Shown here piece by piece: positions 1-8,561 of a DNA stretch of 20,900 nt (positions within the stretch are counted from its first letter, which is position 1; every line of letters starts with the position of its first letter). Under the pieces are notes generated by a model. That model had not been told where the DNA came from. It searched no databases and was given only the letters and a program-made list of their open reading frames with translations. The stretch lies in assembly GCA_937968035.1 (NCBI GenBank), contig CALBTS010000859.1, positions 1 through 20,900 of the forward strand, read 5' to 3'. This DNA is from an uncultured Methanomethylovorans sp. (GTDB lineage Archaea; Halobacteriota; Methanosarcinia; Methanosarcinales; Methanosarcinaceae). A program made the translations under genes and the position numbers.

Positions 1-323
1 ATTTCTTTATTGAAATCACCTTCACCATAATTTAGTTAATAAGCATTTGCTATATCAATATGTAATCTGGCTTCAATGGATATTCACTCCAGCATCTAAA
101 TAAGTTGGGATGAGCCCCACCTTTTTCCGGGCATGCCTAAAGAAGATTTTTTGGATCTTTACCTTGCGAAATATCGAATAGCTTTTTGCTGTTTCTATGT
201 CAATCTTATCGAAAAGAAAAGGGGCCGGAATAGAAAGGTAAAATCCTTAGGTAAAGTAAGTATATTTGATAAGCAATTAAGTGAAAAAAGGGAGCTTTTA
301 ATAATAATTAAACACAACAAGAT

Positions 324-593
324 ATGTTTGGACTAACTCAAAAGCGACTTGAACAGATCGCGACAAGGATTTCAATCTGGATAGGTATTTCAATCTCAGT
401 ATTTGGTATTCTACTGATCGTAGATAATTTATTAGAGTTTGACTTCTTTCCTGACAGAATAGAAGAGATTGGGATTGCTATTATTGGGATTGCATCCATA
501 GTATTAGCTGTTTGTGTCTTTATTTCTGTTATGTTGAATATTTCTCGAATTGCAGAGTCAATTGAGAAAATTGCTGACAAAGGTGAAAAATAA
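324..593 (+). CDS. small two-helix membrane protein, unknown function
   Basis: An intact 89-codon ORF starting with ATG. The product has two hydrophobic helices, about residues 18-35 and 48-70, separated by a short acidic loop (sequence EFDFFPDRIEE). The N-terminus is basic and amphipathic (KRLEQIATR) and the C-terminal tail is charged (AESIEKIADKGEK). This suggests a hairpin in the inner membrane with both ends in the cytoplasm. I recognise no family. It lies between sequence of no clear coding content on the left and a transposase remnant on the right, so it may be a passenger of a decayed mobile element. There is no strong Shine-Dalgarno sequence, which is normal for Bacteroidota. The ORF is short but has a sensible membrane-protein composition and no damage, so it is probably a real gene. 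Confidence 0.5.
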   Translation: MFGLTQKRLEQIATRISIWIGISISVFGILLIVDNLLEFDFFPDRIEEIGIAIIGIASIVLAVCVFISVMLNISRIAESIEKIADKGEK

Positions 594-661
594 CTTATTA
601 AAAGGGGGTGCTCAGAACCAATTGAGATTTTATCAGTCCCTAGGGTCTTTTATTTTAGTCA

Positions 662-1174
662 ATGTTGCATCGCGGTACTTACATTTGTGATGATGCTGAC
701 GCAGGCATATTAAGCGATCAGACCATTAAGCTCAAAGGTCCCAAGTCAAAACGGTTGTACCCCGAAAAGCTACGAATGGTGGAATATTATGATGATGAAA
801 AACATATGGTTTTTGTCTTCATAACAAACAACTTCGAAGTATCCGCTTTAGAGATCGTTTACCTATACCGTAACCGTTAGCAAATAGAAGTGTTCTTCAA
901 GTGGATATAACAGAATCTGACAATAAAGACACTTTGGGGCTATTCTGAGAATACAGTAAAGGTCCATATATGGGTCGCTATATGTACTTATCTCATAATA
1001 GCTTATGTTAAATTTCAACTTCAAAGCAAGTTGTCCATTTATGTACCAATTCAAATCTTGGGTATATCTTAACTTGATAAAGCGCCAGTAAAAGAGCTGC
1101 TTACTGAGTTACAAGTCAATCAAAATGTCAAAGAACAATATGATTTATTCAAAAAAAAATTAACGCATCAGTAG
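662..1174 (+). pseudogene. IS4-family transposase, C-terminal remnant with three in-frame stops
   Basis: Reading one frame from 662 through its stops gives a continuous transposase C-terminus. It contains SDQTIKL, then YPEKLRMVEYYDD, then TNNFEVSALEIVYLYRNR, then QIEVFFKWI, TLWGYSENTVKVHIWVAICTY and a tail ending KEQYDLF. This is the DDE-transposase end of IS4-family elements common in Bacteroidota, including the Y-(2)-R-(3)-E-(6)-K signature, here Y, R, E (in IEVFF) and K (in FKWI). Stops lie at 878-880 (TAG where the family has a Trp codon), 908-910 (TAA in the KQNL-like stretch) and 1070-1072 (TAA), before the terminal TAG. The N-terminal half is missing: an in-frame TAG sits at 656-658 just before the first Met. 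It cannot encode active transposase. It marks old insertion activity beside the island. Confidence 0.85.
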
Positions 1175-1189
1175 TATTATCAGATGCGT
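1163..1189 (+). terminator. 7-bp stem hairpin at the end of the transposase remnant, possible terminator
   Basis: ACGCATC (1163-1169) and GATGCGT (1183-1189) form a perfect 7-bp stem around a 13-nt AT-rich loop. It overlaps the last codons of the decayed transposase and follows a run of nine A. There is no clear T-run downstream, so it is a weak intrinsic-terminator candidate. It could equally be part of the old element's end. Confidence 0.25.
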
Positions 1190-1220
1190 GATGGTGTCAG
1201 GGCTATGATTCATATGGTGT

Positions 1221-1388
1221 TTGAGGAAAGACGAAACAGAGGAATGGAGACAGATTAAGGAGCAGAAAGTCATTGCGGCTCTGATTAGCCAAGCCCGGAG
1301 AAGTTTTGGTTTACAAATGCGTGATAAGGAACAATACTTTTACGCGCATGGTGATCAGCTGAAATTTTGTCAACGTGGTAATCCATAA
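1221..1388 (+). other. possible small ORF or gene fragment (55 codons, TTG start)
   Basis: An open frame runs from just after a TGA at 1206-1208 to TAA at 1386-1388. The only plausible initiator is TTG at 1221. The product begins MRKDETEEWRQIKEQK and contains IAALISQARRSF, then ends QLKFCQRGNP. Its composition is protein-like, with a charged helical start, but there is no ATG at the left end and no family I recognise. It overlaps the 3' end of the reverse-strand pseudogene by 19 bp. It may be a fragment of a gene broken when the neighbouring element inserted, or chance. Confidence 0.2.
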
Positions 1389-1732
1389 GTCACCTCAACC
1401 CTGCGGGGAGATATTACAAATTTGAGCTCCTTGTCTTTTACAGTGATCTTCTTCCGCGACAGGTTAGCGGAGAACATCTTTGAAGTCATTTCCATGTTGA
1501 GAATGGCATTGGCAATATCCATATCGGTTATGCCGCTGCCAGGATTTACAGCAGATCCAATATAGCGGCCGTAATAGTTGCTGATATAATGAACGCTCTT
1601 TTCATGATCCCATTTCGAAAGGCTGAAATCGATGATACTCGGATTGAATCATTCTTCCTTTTTCTTTGCCGTTGGGTTGCCGTTGTTAACTGTAACTGAT
1701 CGTTGTTGATCAAAGATAAATATTACTTTCAT
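1370..1732 (-). pseudogene. reverse-strand 120-codon gene interrupted by one in-frame TGA
   Basis: On the reverse strand an ATG at 1732-1730 opens MKVIFIFDQQRSVTVNNG and continues for 27 codons to a TGA at 1651-1649. The same frame then stays open for 92 more codons, from FNPSIIDFSLSKWDHEKS through YYGRYIGSAVNPGSG and MDIANAILNMEMTSK to EVTYGLPR and TGA at 1372-1370. The whole span is 121 codons counting the final stop and needs no frameshift. The simplest reading is a recent nonsense mutation (for example CGA to TGA) in an otherwise intact gene. The long post-stop part has no good Met near its start. I do not recognise the family. Its start is 65 bp from, and divergent to, the 143-aa gene at 1798, so the two may once have shared a control region. 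Its GC looks higher than the srf operon. Confidence 0.5.
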
Positions 1733-1797
1733 CGGTATAAAGGGAGAAGAGGGTATTTTTAGTATTTTAGCATTTGCCGTAGTTAATCGTAGCGGGC

Positions 1798-2229
1798 ATG
1801 AAAAAGAACAATACGGTTCACATGAAGAACAAGGCCCGGAAGGTGCTGGAGGATTTCCCTTCTTTTCATGAACTGATGAACAACCACGAACTGTATAAAT
1901 TAGACATGATCCTTTTCAAGTCCGAGCTGAAAAGATACTCTTCAAAGCAGGAGTGGGAGGGAGTTGCCATGGCTGCTGACAAGATATCTTCATACATGAA
2001 CGGACGGGTATTCTGGGAGGAGTACAATTTTGACAGGGAGGGAAATGGAATAGCCAAAGTCCTTATTGACCGCATGAAGACAGTTGAGGTCGATTTTGAT
2101 ACATTCATGGCGCTTATAATCTTTTTCTACATCTCGGCTATCGACCTGAAGATAAACAATGACCAGCACCTCGCATGGCACGAATTCACTGATGACGCAA
2201 CGATGCAGGAGATACTCGGACAGGTTTGA
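1798..2229 (+). CDS. hypothetical acidic helical protein, 143 aa
   Basis: Complete ORF starting at ATG 1798, MKKNNTVHMKNK. A second ATG at residue 9 is a possible alternative start. There is no signal peptide and no convincing transmembrane helix; the most hydrophobic stretch (FMALIIFFYISAIDL, about residues 103-117) is short and probably buried. The rest is charged and predicted helical, for example HELYKLDMILFKSELKRYSSKQEW. I recognise no domain. It diverges from the broken reverse-strand gene at 1370-1732 and is followed 16 bp later by the small ORF at 2246. Its base composition resembles the flank more than the AT-rich operon, so it probably belongs to the older chromosome or a previous element. 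Coding status is likely because the frame is intact in a region where most other frames are broken. Confidence 0.6.
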   Translation: MKKNNTVHMKNKARKVLEDFPSFHELMNNHELYKLDMILFKSELKRYSSKQEWEGVAMAADKISSYMNGRVFWEEYNFDREGNGIAKVLIDRMKTVEVDFDTFMALIIFFYISAIDLKINNDQHLAWHEFTDDATMQEILGQV

Positions 2230-2245
2230 TATTGTGGGGGGAAAT

Positions 2246-2362
2246 ATGGCTATTAATAATCAGGCACATAAAGAGATCAATAAGGAATCTAAAAGATTAA
2301 TCGAACAAAAATGGTATCATATAATATGCGGTTTATCAAAAGCGTTATTTAGAATGATTTAA
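2246..2362 (+). CDS. 38-aa ORF with a strong ribosome-binding site, possibly a truncated gene
   Basis: ATG at 2246 is preceded by GTGGGGGGAAAT, an unusually purine-rich ribosome-binding region for this genome and the best one in the left flank. The frame reads MAINNQAHKEINKESKRL, then IEQKWYHIICGLSKALFRMI, and stops at 2360-2362. The same frame is open further upstream, inside the preceding gene, but the ribosome-binding site points to 2246. It begins 16 bp after the stop of the 143-aa gene, so it looks like the second gene of that pair. The small size and sudden AT-rich end suggest that only the 5' part survives and that the rest was lost where the island begins. It could also be a genuine small protein. 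Confidence 0.35.
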   Translation: MAINNQAHKEINKESKRLIEQKWYHIICGLSKALFRMI

Positions 2363-2553
2363 AGAAGATAGACAGAGAACTATAAATGAACCCTCATCGC
2401 TAGTTTAGCAAGACAAAGTCAGTGCAATGAAAATTAATCAAAGGACATATAAAAGCAAAAACTTAAGCCAGATCACAGTAACAGCGGACAACACAAACCG
2501 GCTCACAAACCAAAACTTGCCATAGTTTCAATATTGCTTAAACCATAGCTCAA
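2363..2553. other. 191-bp leader upstream of the nine-gene operon
   Basis: No gene is visible here. The operon's promoter should lie in this stretch, or just upstream of it. The nearest thing to the Bacteroidota -7 consensus (TAnnTTTG) is TAGTTTCA at 2523-2530, one mismatch off, without a matching -33 TTTG at the right distance. I therefore do not assign a promoter. No clear inverted repeat or operator was seen. Confidence 0.3.
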
Positions 2554-5500
2554 TTGATTCGAATAAATACCAATTCTCACCAAAATAAAACTTTCATGAA
2601 CTTGATAGCAAACACCGGCATTCAGTTACTCTCTATTCCATTGAGAATCGATGAAACGAACAACTTCAAAATGTATTTTCACGAATGGCTTGATACGGAA
2701 GAACAGAAGAAGAAGTTGGAGATTGCTCATTACTTTCCGGAAGAAGACATCTGGATAAAGAAACATGTCTTATATGGCAGTAATCTAGGTTACGCAATTT
2801 TGAACAACAACTATCAAGTTACCGAATCATGGGAAACAATATCAACTGATGATGATTTTAAGAAAAGTTGCATAATTAAACAAGATACCGACGACCCAAA
2901 GGATTCGGGTCTCTTCGATGTCTCTGTCAGTAAAATTAAGGATGCTGATTGGAAAAAGTTTGAAGGCACCTGGTTCCCAATGCCGTTCTTTCAGCTTAAC
3001 GGAAAGCGGTCAGATTTTGGTCCGACAAACTGGTGTCGTTTTAGGCTAATACCTAACGGTAAGGATGGTAAAATAAGGAAATACAATCTTCTATTGGCTT
3101 TGGACACAAGAACTGTGTTTAAAGAAGAGGGTTTTGAAGAAGAGGATTTGCAGGAAACTCCGATTTTTACTAATGCTGCCGATTATATTAAACAATATGC
3201 TTTATGTAATACCGAAGAAGGACTGATTGGTTATTGCTCAGAAGAAATGAATTGCGCATGGGTGGACAAATATGTATTGAAACATTTTCTTGGCATAGAA
3301 GATATTAATGACAAAAAACTGGAAATGCCCAAAATGAAGTACCTGGCTCAGTATATTTTTATGAACAGGTATATACAACAATTTGGAAATTTACCGACCA
3401 TTACTTTATATTCCAATCAAAATGCGGCATGTGGGAATGTCGATTTAGTAGTTGATATCGGAAATTCCCGTACTTGTGCTGTTGTGTTTGACAACAGCGA
3501 TTTTACAAAGGCAAGTCCGCTTGAATTACAAGACTTTACAACATTTGTCGCAAACGGTGAGCTTAAAAAATACCGGGATTCCTTCGATATGCGCCTAGCG
3601 TTCCGCGAAGCCGATTTTGGTGGAAGATTCGGTCTGGTAAACAGCAATCAATTTGTTTATCCTTCAATGATTCGTTTGGGTGAAGAGGCAAAACGACTGA
3701 TACATAAGGCGACAAATATGAATGCAGGAGTAGAAAAGACAAGTACTTTTTCTAGTCCGAAACGCTTTTTGTGGGACGAAAAGCCACAGAAGCAGGAATG
3801 GGAATTTGTCCAATTAGAGGGTGAAACCACCCAACCGATATATATTAAGGGAATTTCGGAACAATTAAATGAAGACGGAACACTTGGCAATGGCTCAATC
3901 AGGAACCGGTATTCACGCAAGGCATTGATGACTTTGGCTTTTCTCGAAATTCTTTCGCAGGCAAGAATGCAAATCAATAGTTATCAGCAGCGCAACCACT
4001 GGGGCAATGAACCAATGCCCAGAAAAATAGGTCGGATTATAGTTACTTGTCCTCCTGCTATGTCGCATATAGAGCAGATTGCATTGCGCAAATGTGCCGA
4101 GGATGCCGCCATAATGCTTGACCGATTCTTTGCAAATTCCTATTCTCGGGAAATTGACGAAACTGAAATGCGTAAAAGAATACAAGTTATTCCGTCTTCT
4201 AAAAAGCTTTCCGCTAAGGAAGAACGCATCGAATGGATCTACGATGAAGCTACTTCTGCTCAATTCGTCTTTCTCTATGCAGAAATAAAAGAACGCTATA
4301 AAAAAAATGTAAAGGACTATTTTGATTTCTACGGAAAAGTTCGAGCTGACAAGTTATTGGAAGATTATGACAAGAAATCGCTTACAGTCGGTTCGGTTGA
4401 TATTGGTGCTGGCACAACTGATGTGATGATTGCATCATACAAATACGAAGACAACAATGCCCAATGCACGCTAATGCCGGTGCCGCTTTTTTGGGAAAGT
4501 TTTTATCTGGCAGGCGATGATTTAATGAAACAGCTGATACAACAGCTTGTAATTGAGGGAAGACACTCACCAATAGAGCAGAAACTGAGACAGCTCGGTA
4601 AAAAACCTGTTGAAATTTTACAGCCTTTTCTGGGAACAGACGTTGGTGTTTCATTCCGCAATCGCCGTCTTCGCAGCGATTTCAACCTACAGGTATCCGT
4701 TCCTATTGTTTTGCGTTATCTCGAATTATTGAGAGAAAACAAAGACGATACAATTCTGACTTTCGAAGATATTTTTATACCAAATCCGCCAACGCATACT
4801 GTGTTACAACATTTCAAAGATAATTTCGGCTTCGAATTTGCCGATCTGCAATGGACCTACAAAAGGGAAGTTGTGGCTGACATTGTCGAAAAAACCTTCG
4901 ATTCGCTGATTGGCAAGATTTCAGCACTTCTTTCCTACTATAGTTGTGATGTTGTGTTGCTTTCGGGTCGCCCGTCTTCACTCAAGCCGCTCGCTGACCT
5001 GTTTCTGAAGTACTATGCTGTCTCACCCAATCGTCTGAAGTCAATGAATGATTACCGTGTTGGCCGCTGGTACCCTGAAGACAAGCGTTTTCCGTTTATA
5101 GATGGCAATGGCAATTTTATCAATCCGAAATCTATTATTACAACCGGAGCCATGATCGGTCATCTTTCCGAGAACGGCGGTCTGAATGGGTTTGTCTTAA
5201 ATCTTTCGGAATTAAAAAAGAAACTTTTGCCAACAACTTTCTATTTCGGTAAACTAAATGAGGATACATTGACATATCTCAGTACAATAATCTCACCTGA
5301 TTGCAATCATGCAACAATTGATGTATCGTCTTTACCGTTACGCATCGGAGTCCGGCAGTTGGATATTCAGTCCTATCCTTCCAGACCGTTCTATACACTT
5401 GATTATAACAATTTTAAAATTGAAGATCGGGTACTGGGGCGTTTAGAAGATGATAATCCCCCTGAAAACCTTGTTCAGATGGAAATCCAAAAAGAAAAAG

Positions 5501-5706
5501 ATATGATCCGTCAGGGAATGCCTCTCAAAGTCACAATTTCACGTGACATAAACGAAGATATCGAAAAATTGATTCTGGAGGAGGTTACGGACAAAGACGG
5601 AAATACCAAGAATAAGAATTTCTTCAGCTTACAGGTTCAAAGCATGAGTGAAGTAGATAACTTCTGGCTTGATTCAGGTATCTTCTCGTTGAATATCAAT
5701 AATTAA
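2554..5706 (+). CDS. srfB: SrfB-like protein, actin/Hsp70-fold ATPase
   Basis: 1050 aa, close to the roughly 1000 aa of the SrfB family (Pfam SrfB). The N-terminus has NLIANTGIQ, resembling the LIANSGIQ-type opening I recall for SrfB. Residues around 130-190 contain GTWFPMPFFQLN, then GPTNWCRFRL and LLLALDTRT, also SrfB-like. Two nucleotide-binding motifs of the actin/Hsp70 superfamily are intact: phosphate-1 DIGNSRT at 301-307 and phosphate-2 DIGAGTTDV at 616-624. LLSGRPSSL, starting at 802, fits the adenosine motif. No signal peptide or membrane helix, so it is cytosolic. The open frame allows TTG at 2554 or ATG at 2596; an in-frame TAA at 2539 excludes anything earlier. ATG 2596 gives MNLIANTGIQ and is a strong rival start. 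It is the first gene of the operon, 22 bp before the SrfC-like gene. It probably hydrolyses ATP and may be a regulatory or polymerising subunit; that role is inference. Confidence 0.88.
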   Translation: MIRINTNSHQNKTFMNLIANTGIQLLSIPLRIDETNNFKMYFHEWLDTEEQKKKLEIAHYFPEEDIWIKKHVLYGSNLGYAILNNNYQVTESWETISTDDDFKKSCIIKQDTDDPKDSGLFDVSVSKIKDADWKKFEGTWFPMPFFQLNGKRSDFGPTNWCRFRLIPNGKDGKIRKYNLLLALDTRTVFKEEGFEEEDLQETPIFTNAADYIKQYALCNTEEGLIGYCSEEMNCAWVDKYVLKHFLGIEDINDKKLEMPKMKYLAQYIFMNRYIQQFGNLPTITLYSNQNAACGNVDLVVDIGNSRTCAVVFDNSDFTKASPLELQDFTTFVANGELKKYRDSFDMRLAFREADFGGRFGLVNSNQFVYPSMIRLGEEAKRLIHKATNMNAGVEKTSTFSSPKRFLWDEKPQKQEWEFVQLEGETTQPIYIKGISEQLNEDGTLGNGSIRNRYSRKALMTLAFLEILSQARMQINSYQQRNHWGNEPMPRKIGRIIVTCPPAMSHIEQIALRKCAEDAAIMLDRFFANSYSREIDETEMRKRIQVIPSSKKLSAKEERIEWIYDEATSAQFVFLYAEIKERYKKNVKDYFDFYGKVRADKLLEDYDKKSLTVGSVDIGAGTTDVMIASYKYEDNNAQCTLMPVPLFWESFYLAGDDLMKQLIQQLVIEGRHSPIEQKLRQLGKKPVEILQPFLGTDVGVSFRNRRLRSDFNLQVSVPIVLRYLELLRENKDDTILTFEDIFIPNPPTHTVLQHFKDNFGFEFADLQWTYKREVVADIVEKTFDSLIGKISALLSYYSCDVVLLSGRPSSLKPLADLFLKYYAVSPNRLKSMNDYRVGRWYPEDKRFPFIDGNGNFINPKSIITTGAMIGHLSENGGLNGFVLNLSELKKKLLPTTFYFGKLNEDTLTYLSTIISPDCNHATIDVSSLPLRIGVRQLDIQSYPSRPFYTLDYNNFKIEDRVLGRLEDDNPPENLVQMEIQKEKDMIRQGMPLKVTISRDINEDIEKLILEEVTDKDGNTKNKNFFSLQVQSMSEVDNFWLDSGIFSLNINN

Positions 5707-5728
5707 TAAGATTAATGAGAGAGCAATT

Positions 5729-8560
5729 ATGGAAAAGAATATAAATAAACAGCTGGAGATAATAGAAAAATCAAATGTCTGGATAAAGACCTCCTTGGAA
5801 GGTAATAAAGCGAAAGAGGCTTACCGAAATATGGTCAATTGCCGGCGAAAGTTGAATAAGAAAAAATTTGCACTCGAAGCGAACCCTGCAGCAGCTATGT
5901 TTGGTGAAAGCCAGGCGGGTAAATCATATCTTGCAAGTGCTTTACTGTCCAGCAATAACATATCTTTTACATTCTCGGACGGGAAAGGGAATGCGTATGA
6001 TTTTAAAAATCAGATTAATCCACGAGGCAATGAAATGGAATCAACCTCAATTGTTACAAGATTTTCCACAAAATACAAGTATGAGAATACCGATTTTCCC
6101 TTAATTGCAAAAATGCTTTCACCCACTGATTTAATACTGGTAATATGTGAAGCATATTATCACAATCTGAATGTAACCAAAACAATCAGGTTTGATGAAC
6201 TAAAGGATAAAATAGAAAGTTTTGAACTTATTTATGCTTCCAAATCAGATTGTCAGAGATTAATAACTGAAGATGACATACTTGATATTGAAGACTATTT
6301 CAATGACAATTTTACGAAACTAGTGTTCAATAATTTGAAAGATGTAAATTTTTTCGAGAGATTATCTGCTTTTGTTGCTAAAATTCCTTCGGAAGAATGG
6401 AAAGATGTTTTCCCCTTGTTTTGGAATTTCAATTCTCAGTTAACAAAACTATTCAATGATTTAATAGAACAATTCAAACTATTGAATTTTACTGACACAA
6501 TTTATCTTCCGATTGATTCTGTATTGCGCGATAATGGGACACTGCTTGATGTTGAACGTTTGGATGAACTATATAAGGTGTATGACGGACCTAACAAAAA
6601 CCATCTTGAAGACACGCAAGCCTATATCATTGAAAATGGAGTTAACAGAACAGTAACATTTTCGAAATCACATATATGTGCATTGACGGCAGAATTGATT
6701 TTCGTATTGCAAGATTCTTTCATAGAAGAAAAACCATTCCTGGATAAAACTGATCTTTTGGATTTTCCCGGAACCCGTCGTTATGAACATACCAATGAAG
6801 ATAATATTACCGATAATTCCCTGACTGTGTTATTCAGAAGAGGAAAAGTAGATTATTTATTCAATAAATATTCAAGTAATGGGCGCATCAACACTTTACT
6901 GTTTTGTCAGAATCACAAACAATCGACTCAAAGTGTTATGCCAGAAAAGCTGAACCGGTGGATTGAAAATATGATTGGCAGAACACCCATAGAACGCGAA
7001 TCGTTCAAGTCTCCTATATCACCATTATTTGTTATATCTACCTGGTTCAACAAGGATCTGGAATTTAAATATGGTCAAGATAAAGTAAATAATTTTCAGT
7101 CATTGGACGAAAGATGGGAACAGCGGTTCTCAAAAACCCTTGAACAACAAATTTTTAAAACTGACACATATCCTTGGTTAGTTGAATGGACTACTTCAAA
7201 TAAGTACTTCCAGAATATCTTCCTACTAAGAGATTTTGACCAATCTTCTGAAACCAATAGTAAGGTTTACCTGGGTTATAATCAGGATAAAAGTGAAAAA
7301 GAAGAGATAAAACCTGAAGGCTATCCTGCTTTCAGAGAAGATTTGAGAAAATCATTTGTTAACTACGCTTTTGTCAAACGTCATTTTGCAAATCCTGCTG
7401 AATCCTGGGATGAAGCTGCAAGCATTAACAAAGACGGCACAAAACTGATAATTGAAAAACTTACTACCGCTGCAAATAATATTAATAGCGCACGCCGTGA
7501 AAAAATGGTGGCAGAACTTAATGAAATATCGCGAACCATACTTGCAGAAATGCTCAAACATTTCCACACCAGCGATAAAGATGAGGAATTGCAGAAGGCA
7601 AAAAACATTGCAGGTGACATTCAATTCAAGTTGGCAACTGCTTTTTCAGCCGATAGAATTAAAAATTACGGACAGTTGATGAAGGAGCTGATGCTTGACG
7701 AAAGTTCGGTACTTGAACTTTTCCGTAAGAAAGTAGATGCGCTTGAACACCGCGATATTGTTAATATGGATATTTACAGCAATTACCGCATAGAGGTTCC
7801 TGTTGAAGAAGACGATACAGTCGAAAAATATTTTGAACGCTTATGTATACGCTATGAGAAAACGACCGAAGAACGCAAAGAGGTATTTCGTGCTGAACTC
7901 GAATCGAAAGAGATAGACTTAGCAGTACTGATTAAAGGTAATTCCGATTTAATAATGAACAATGCTCAGCAGTTGTCAGAGGCATTGCTCGAATATTGGT
8001 TTGAGTACATAACCTTGAACGACAAGAAAACCATTCAGCAAATTCTGGCGGCAGACAGCTCCTTGGATAATATCAAAGATATGTACCAGAAGCTTTTCAA
8101 AAAGCTGGGTCTTTCAAAACGCATAGCCGAGAAAATTCGTCGTTATGTTGACGGACATAACAAAACCGATTTGCCTTATGAAATTGTTGCCGATATTTCT
8201 GCTGAATTGCTTAATAAATGCATTAACAGTGTCGGTTTTGATTATCTTGACGAATCGGAAATAAGAGGTTTGGGGGAGGCAAACGAAAAGAATAACCTGG
8301 GACTCTCTCTGGAAATCAATAATGGACCGACCGAGAATTCTGTTGAGGAACTTTTTACCAAAGTCGAAAATCAAGCCGAGATAATGACTTCAAGGCCTGA
8401 AGAGATGAAATCCTTGCCGAGTTACCGTAATTATTTCGCCTGGAGCAATCGCCTGAAAGTGGGATTTGTTTCAGTTTGCGATATTCCAAACTACGACGTA
8501 ATGGCTAATGCCAGATTAGGTAAAATTTTGGATGAATGCAAAACCGTAGAATATAAATAA
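5729..8560 (+). CDS. srfC: SrfC-like protein, dynamin-type P-loop GTPase
   Basis: 943 aa, with the P-loop GESQAGKS at 59-66, in the context FGESQAGKSYLASALL typical of the SrfC family (Pfam Virul_fac). A G3-like DFPG sits at 345-348 (LLDFPGTRRYEH), and NKD at 441-443 in STWFNKDL may be the G4 base-specificity motif. The very long spacing between P-loop and G3 comes from a helical insertion. The C-terminal half (about 560-860) is mostly charged helix, as in dynamin-like or SMC-like stalks. There are no membrane helices or signal peptide, so it is cytosolic or peripheral. Its stop is followed after one base by the next ATG, which implies translational coupling. SrfB and SrfC are neighbours in Salmonella as well, and the pair is preserved here. 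The family's biochemical role is not settled. Nucleotide binding is well supported; GTP rather than ATP is inferred from the G3/G4-like motifs. Confidence 0.85.
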   Translation: MEKNINKQLEIIEKSNVWIKTSLEGNKAKEAYRNMVNCRRKLNKKKFALEANPAAAMFGESQAGKSYLASALLSSNNISFTFSDGKGNAYDFKNQINPRGNEMESTSIVTRFSTKYKYENTDFPLIAKMLSPTDLILVICEAYYHNLNVTKTIRFDELKDKIESFELIYASKSDCQRLITEDDILDIEDYFNDNFTKLVFNNLKDVNFFERLSAFVAKIPSEEWKDVFPLFWNFNSQLTKLFNDLIEQFKLLNFTDTIYLPIDSVLRDNGTLLDVERLDELYKVYDGPNKNHLEDTQAYIIENGVNRTVTFSKSHICALTAELIFVLQDSFIEEKPFLDKTDLLDFPGTRRYEHTNEDNITDNSLTVLFRRGKVDYLFNKYSSNGRINTLLFCQNHKQSTQSVMPEKLNRWIENMIGRTPIERESFKSPISPLFVISTWFNKDLEFKYGQDKVNNFQSLDERWEQRFSKTLEQQIFKTDTYPWLVEWTTSNKYFQNIFLLRDFDQSSETNSKVYLGYNQDKSEKEEIKPEGYPAFREDLRKSFVNYAFVKRHFANPAESWDEAASINKDGTKLIIEKLTTAANNINSARREKMVAELNEISRTILAEMLKHFHTSDKDEELQKAKNIAGDIQFKLATAFSADRIKNYGQLMKELMLDESSVLELFRKKVDALEHRDIVNMDIYSNYRIEVPVEEDDTVEKYFERLCIRYEKTTEERKEVFRAELESKEIDLAVLIKGNSDLIMNNAQQLSEALLEYWFEYITLNDKKTIQQILAADSSLDNIKDMYQKLFKKLGLSKRIAEKIRRYVDGHNKTDLPYEIVADISAELLNKCINSVGFDYLDESEIRGLGEANEKNNLGLSLEINNGPTENSVEELFTKVENQAEIMTSRPEEMKSLPSYRNYFAWSNRLKVGFVSVCDIPNYDVMANARLGKILDECKTVEYK

Positions 8561-8561
8561 A

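Noticed and set aside
133..336. 67-codon ORF upstream of the small membrane protein gene
   Set aside because: It overlaps the next ORF by 13 bp, has no ribosome-binding site, has a random-looking Cys- and Lys-rich composition and lies in a decayed region. The stretch 1-323 has no feature I can support.
2523..2530. TAGTTTCA as a Bacteroidota -7 promoter box
   Set aside because: One mismatch to TAnnTTTG and no TTTG at the expected -33 distance. Such matches are common by chance in AT-rich sequence.
3657..4654. Reverse-strand open frames of 90-116 codons
   Set aside because: Antisense shadows of the SrfB-like gene, with no family features.
2554..8560. Calling the operon a proven virulence or cytotoxin locus because of the Srf names
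   Set aside because: The Srf names come from regulation in Salmonella. Family similarity does not show virulence here, and a non-pathogenic envelope or defence role is equally open.
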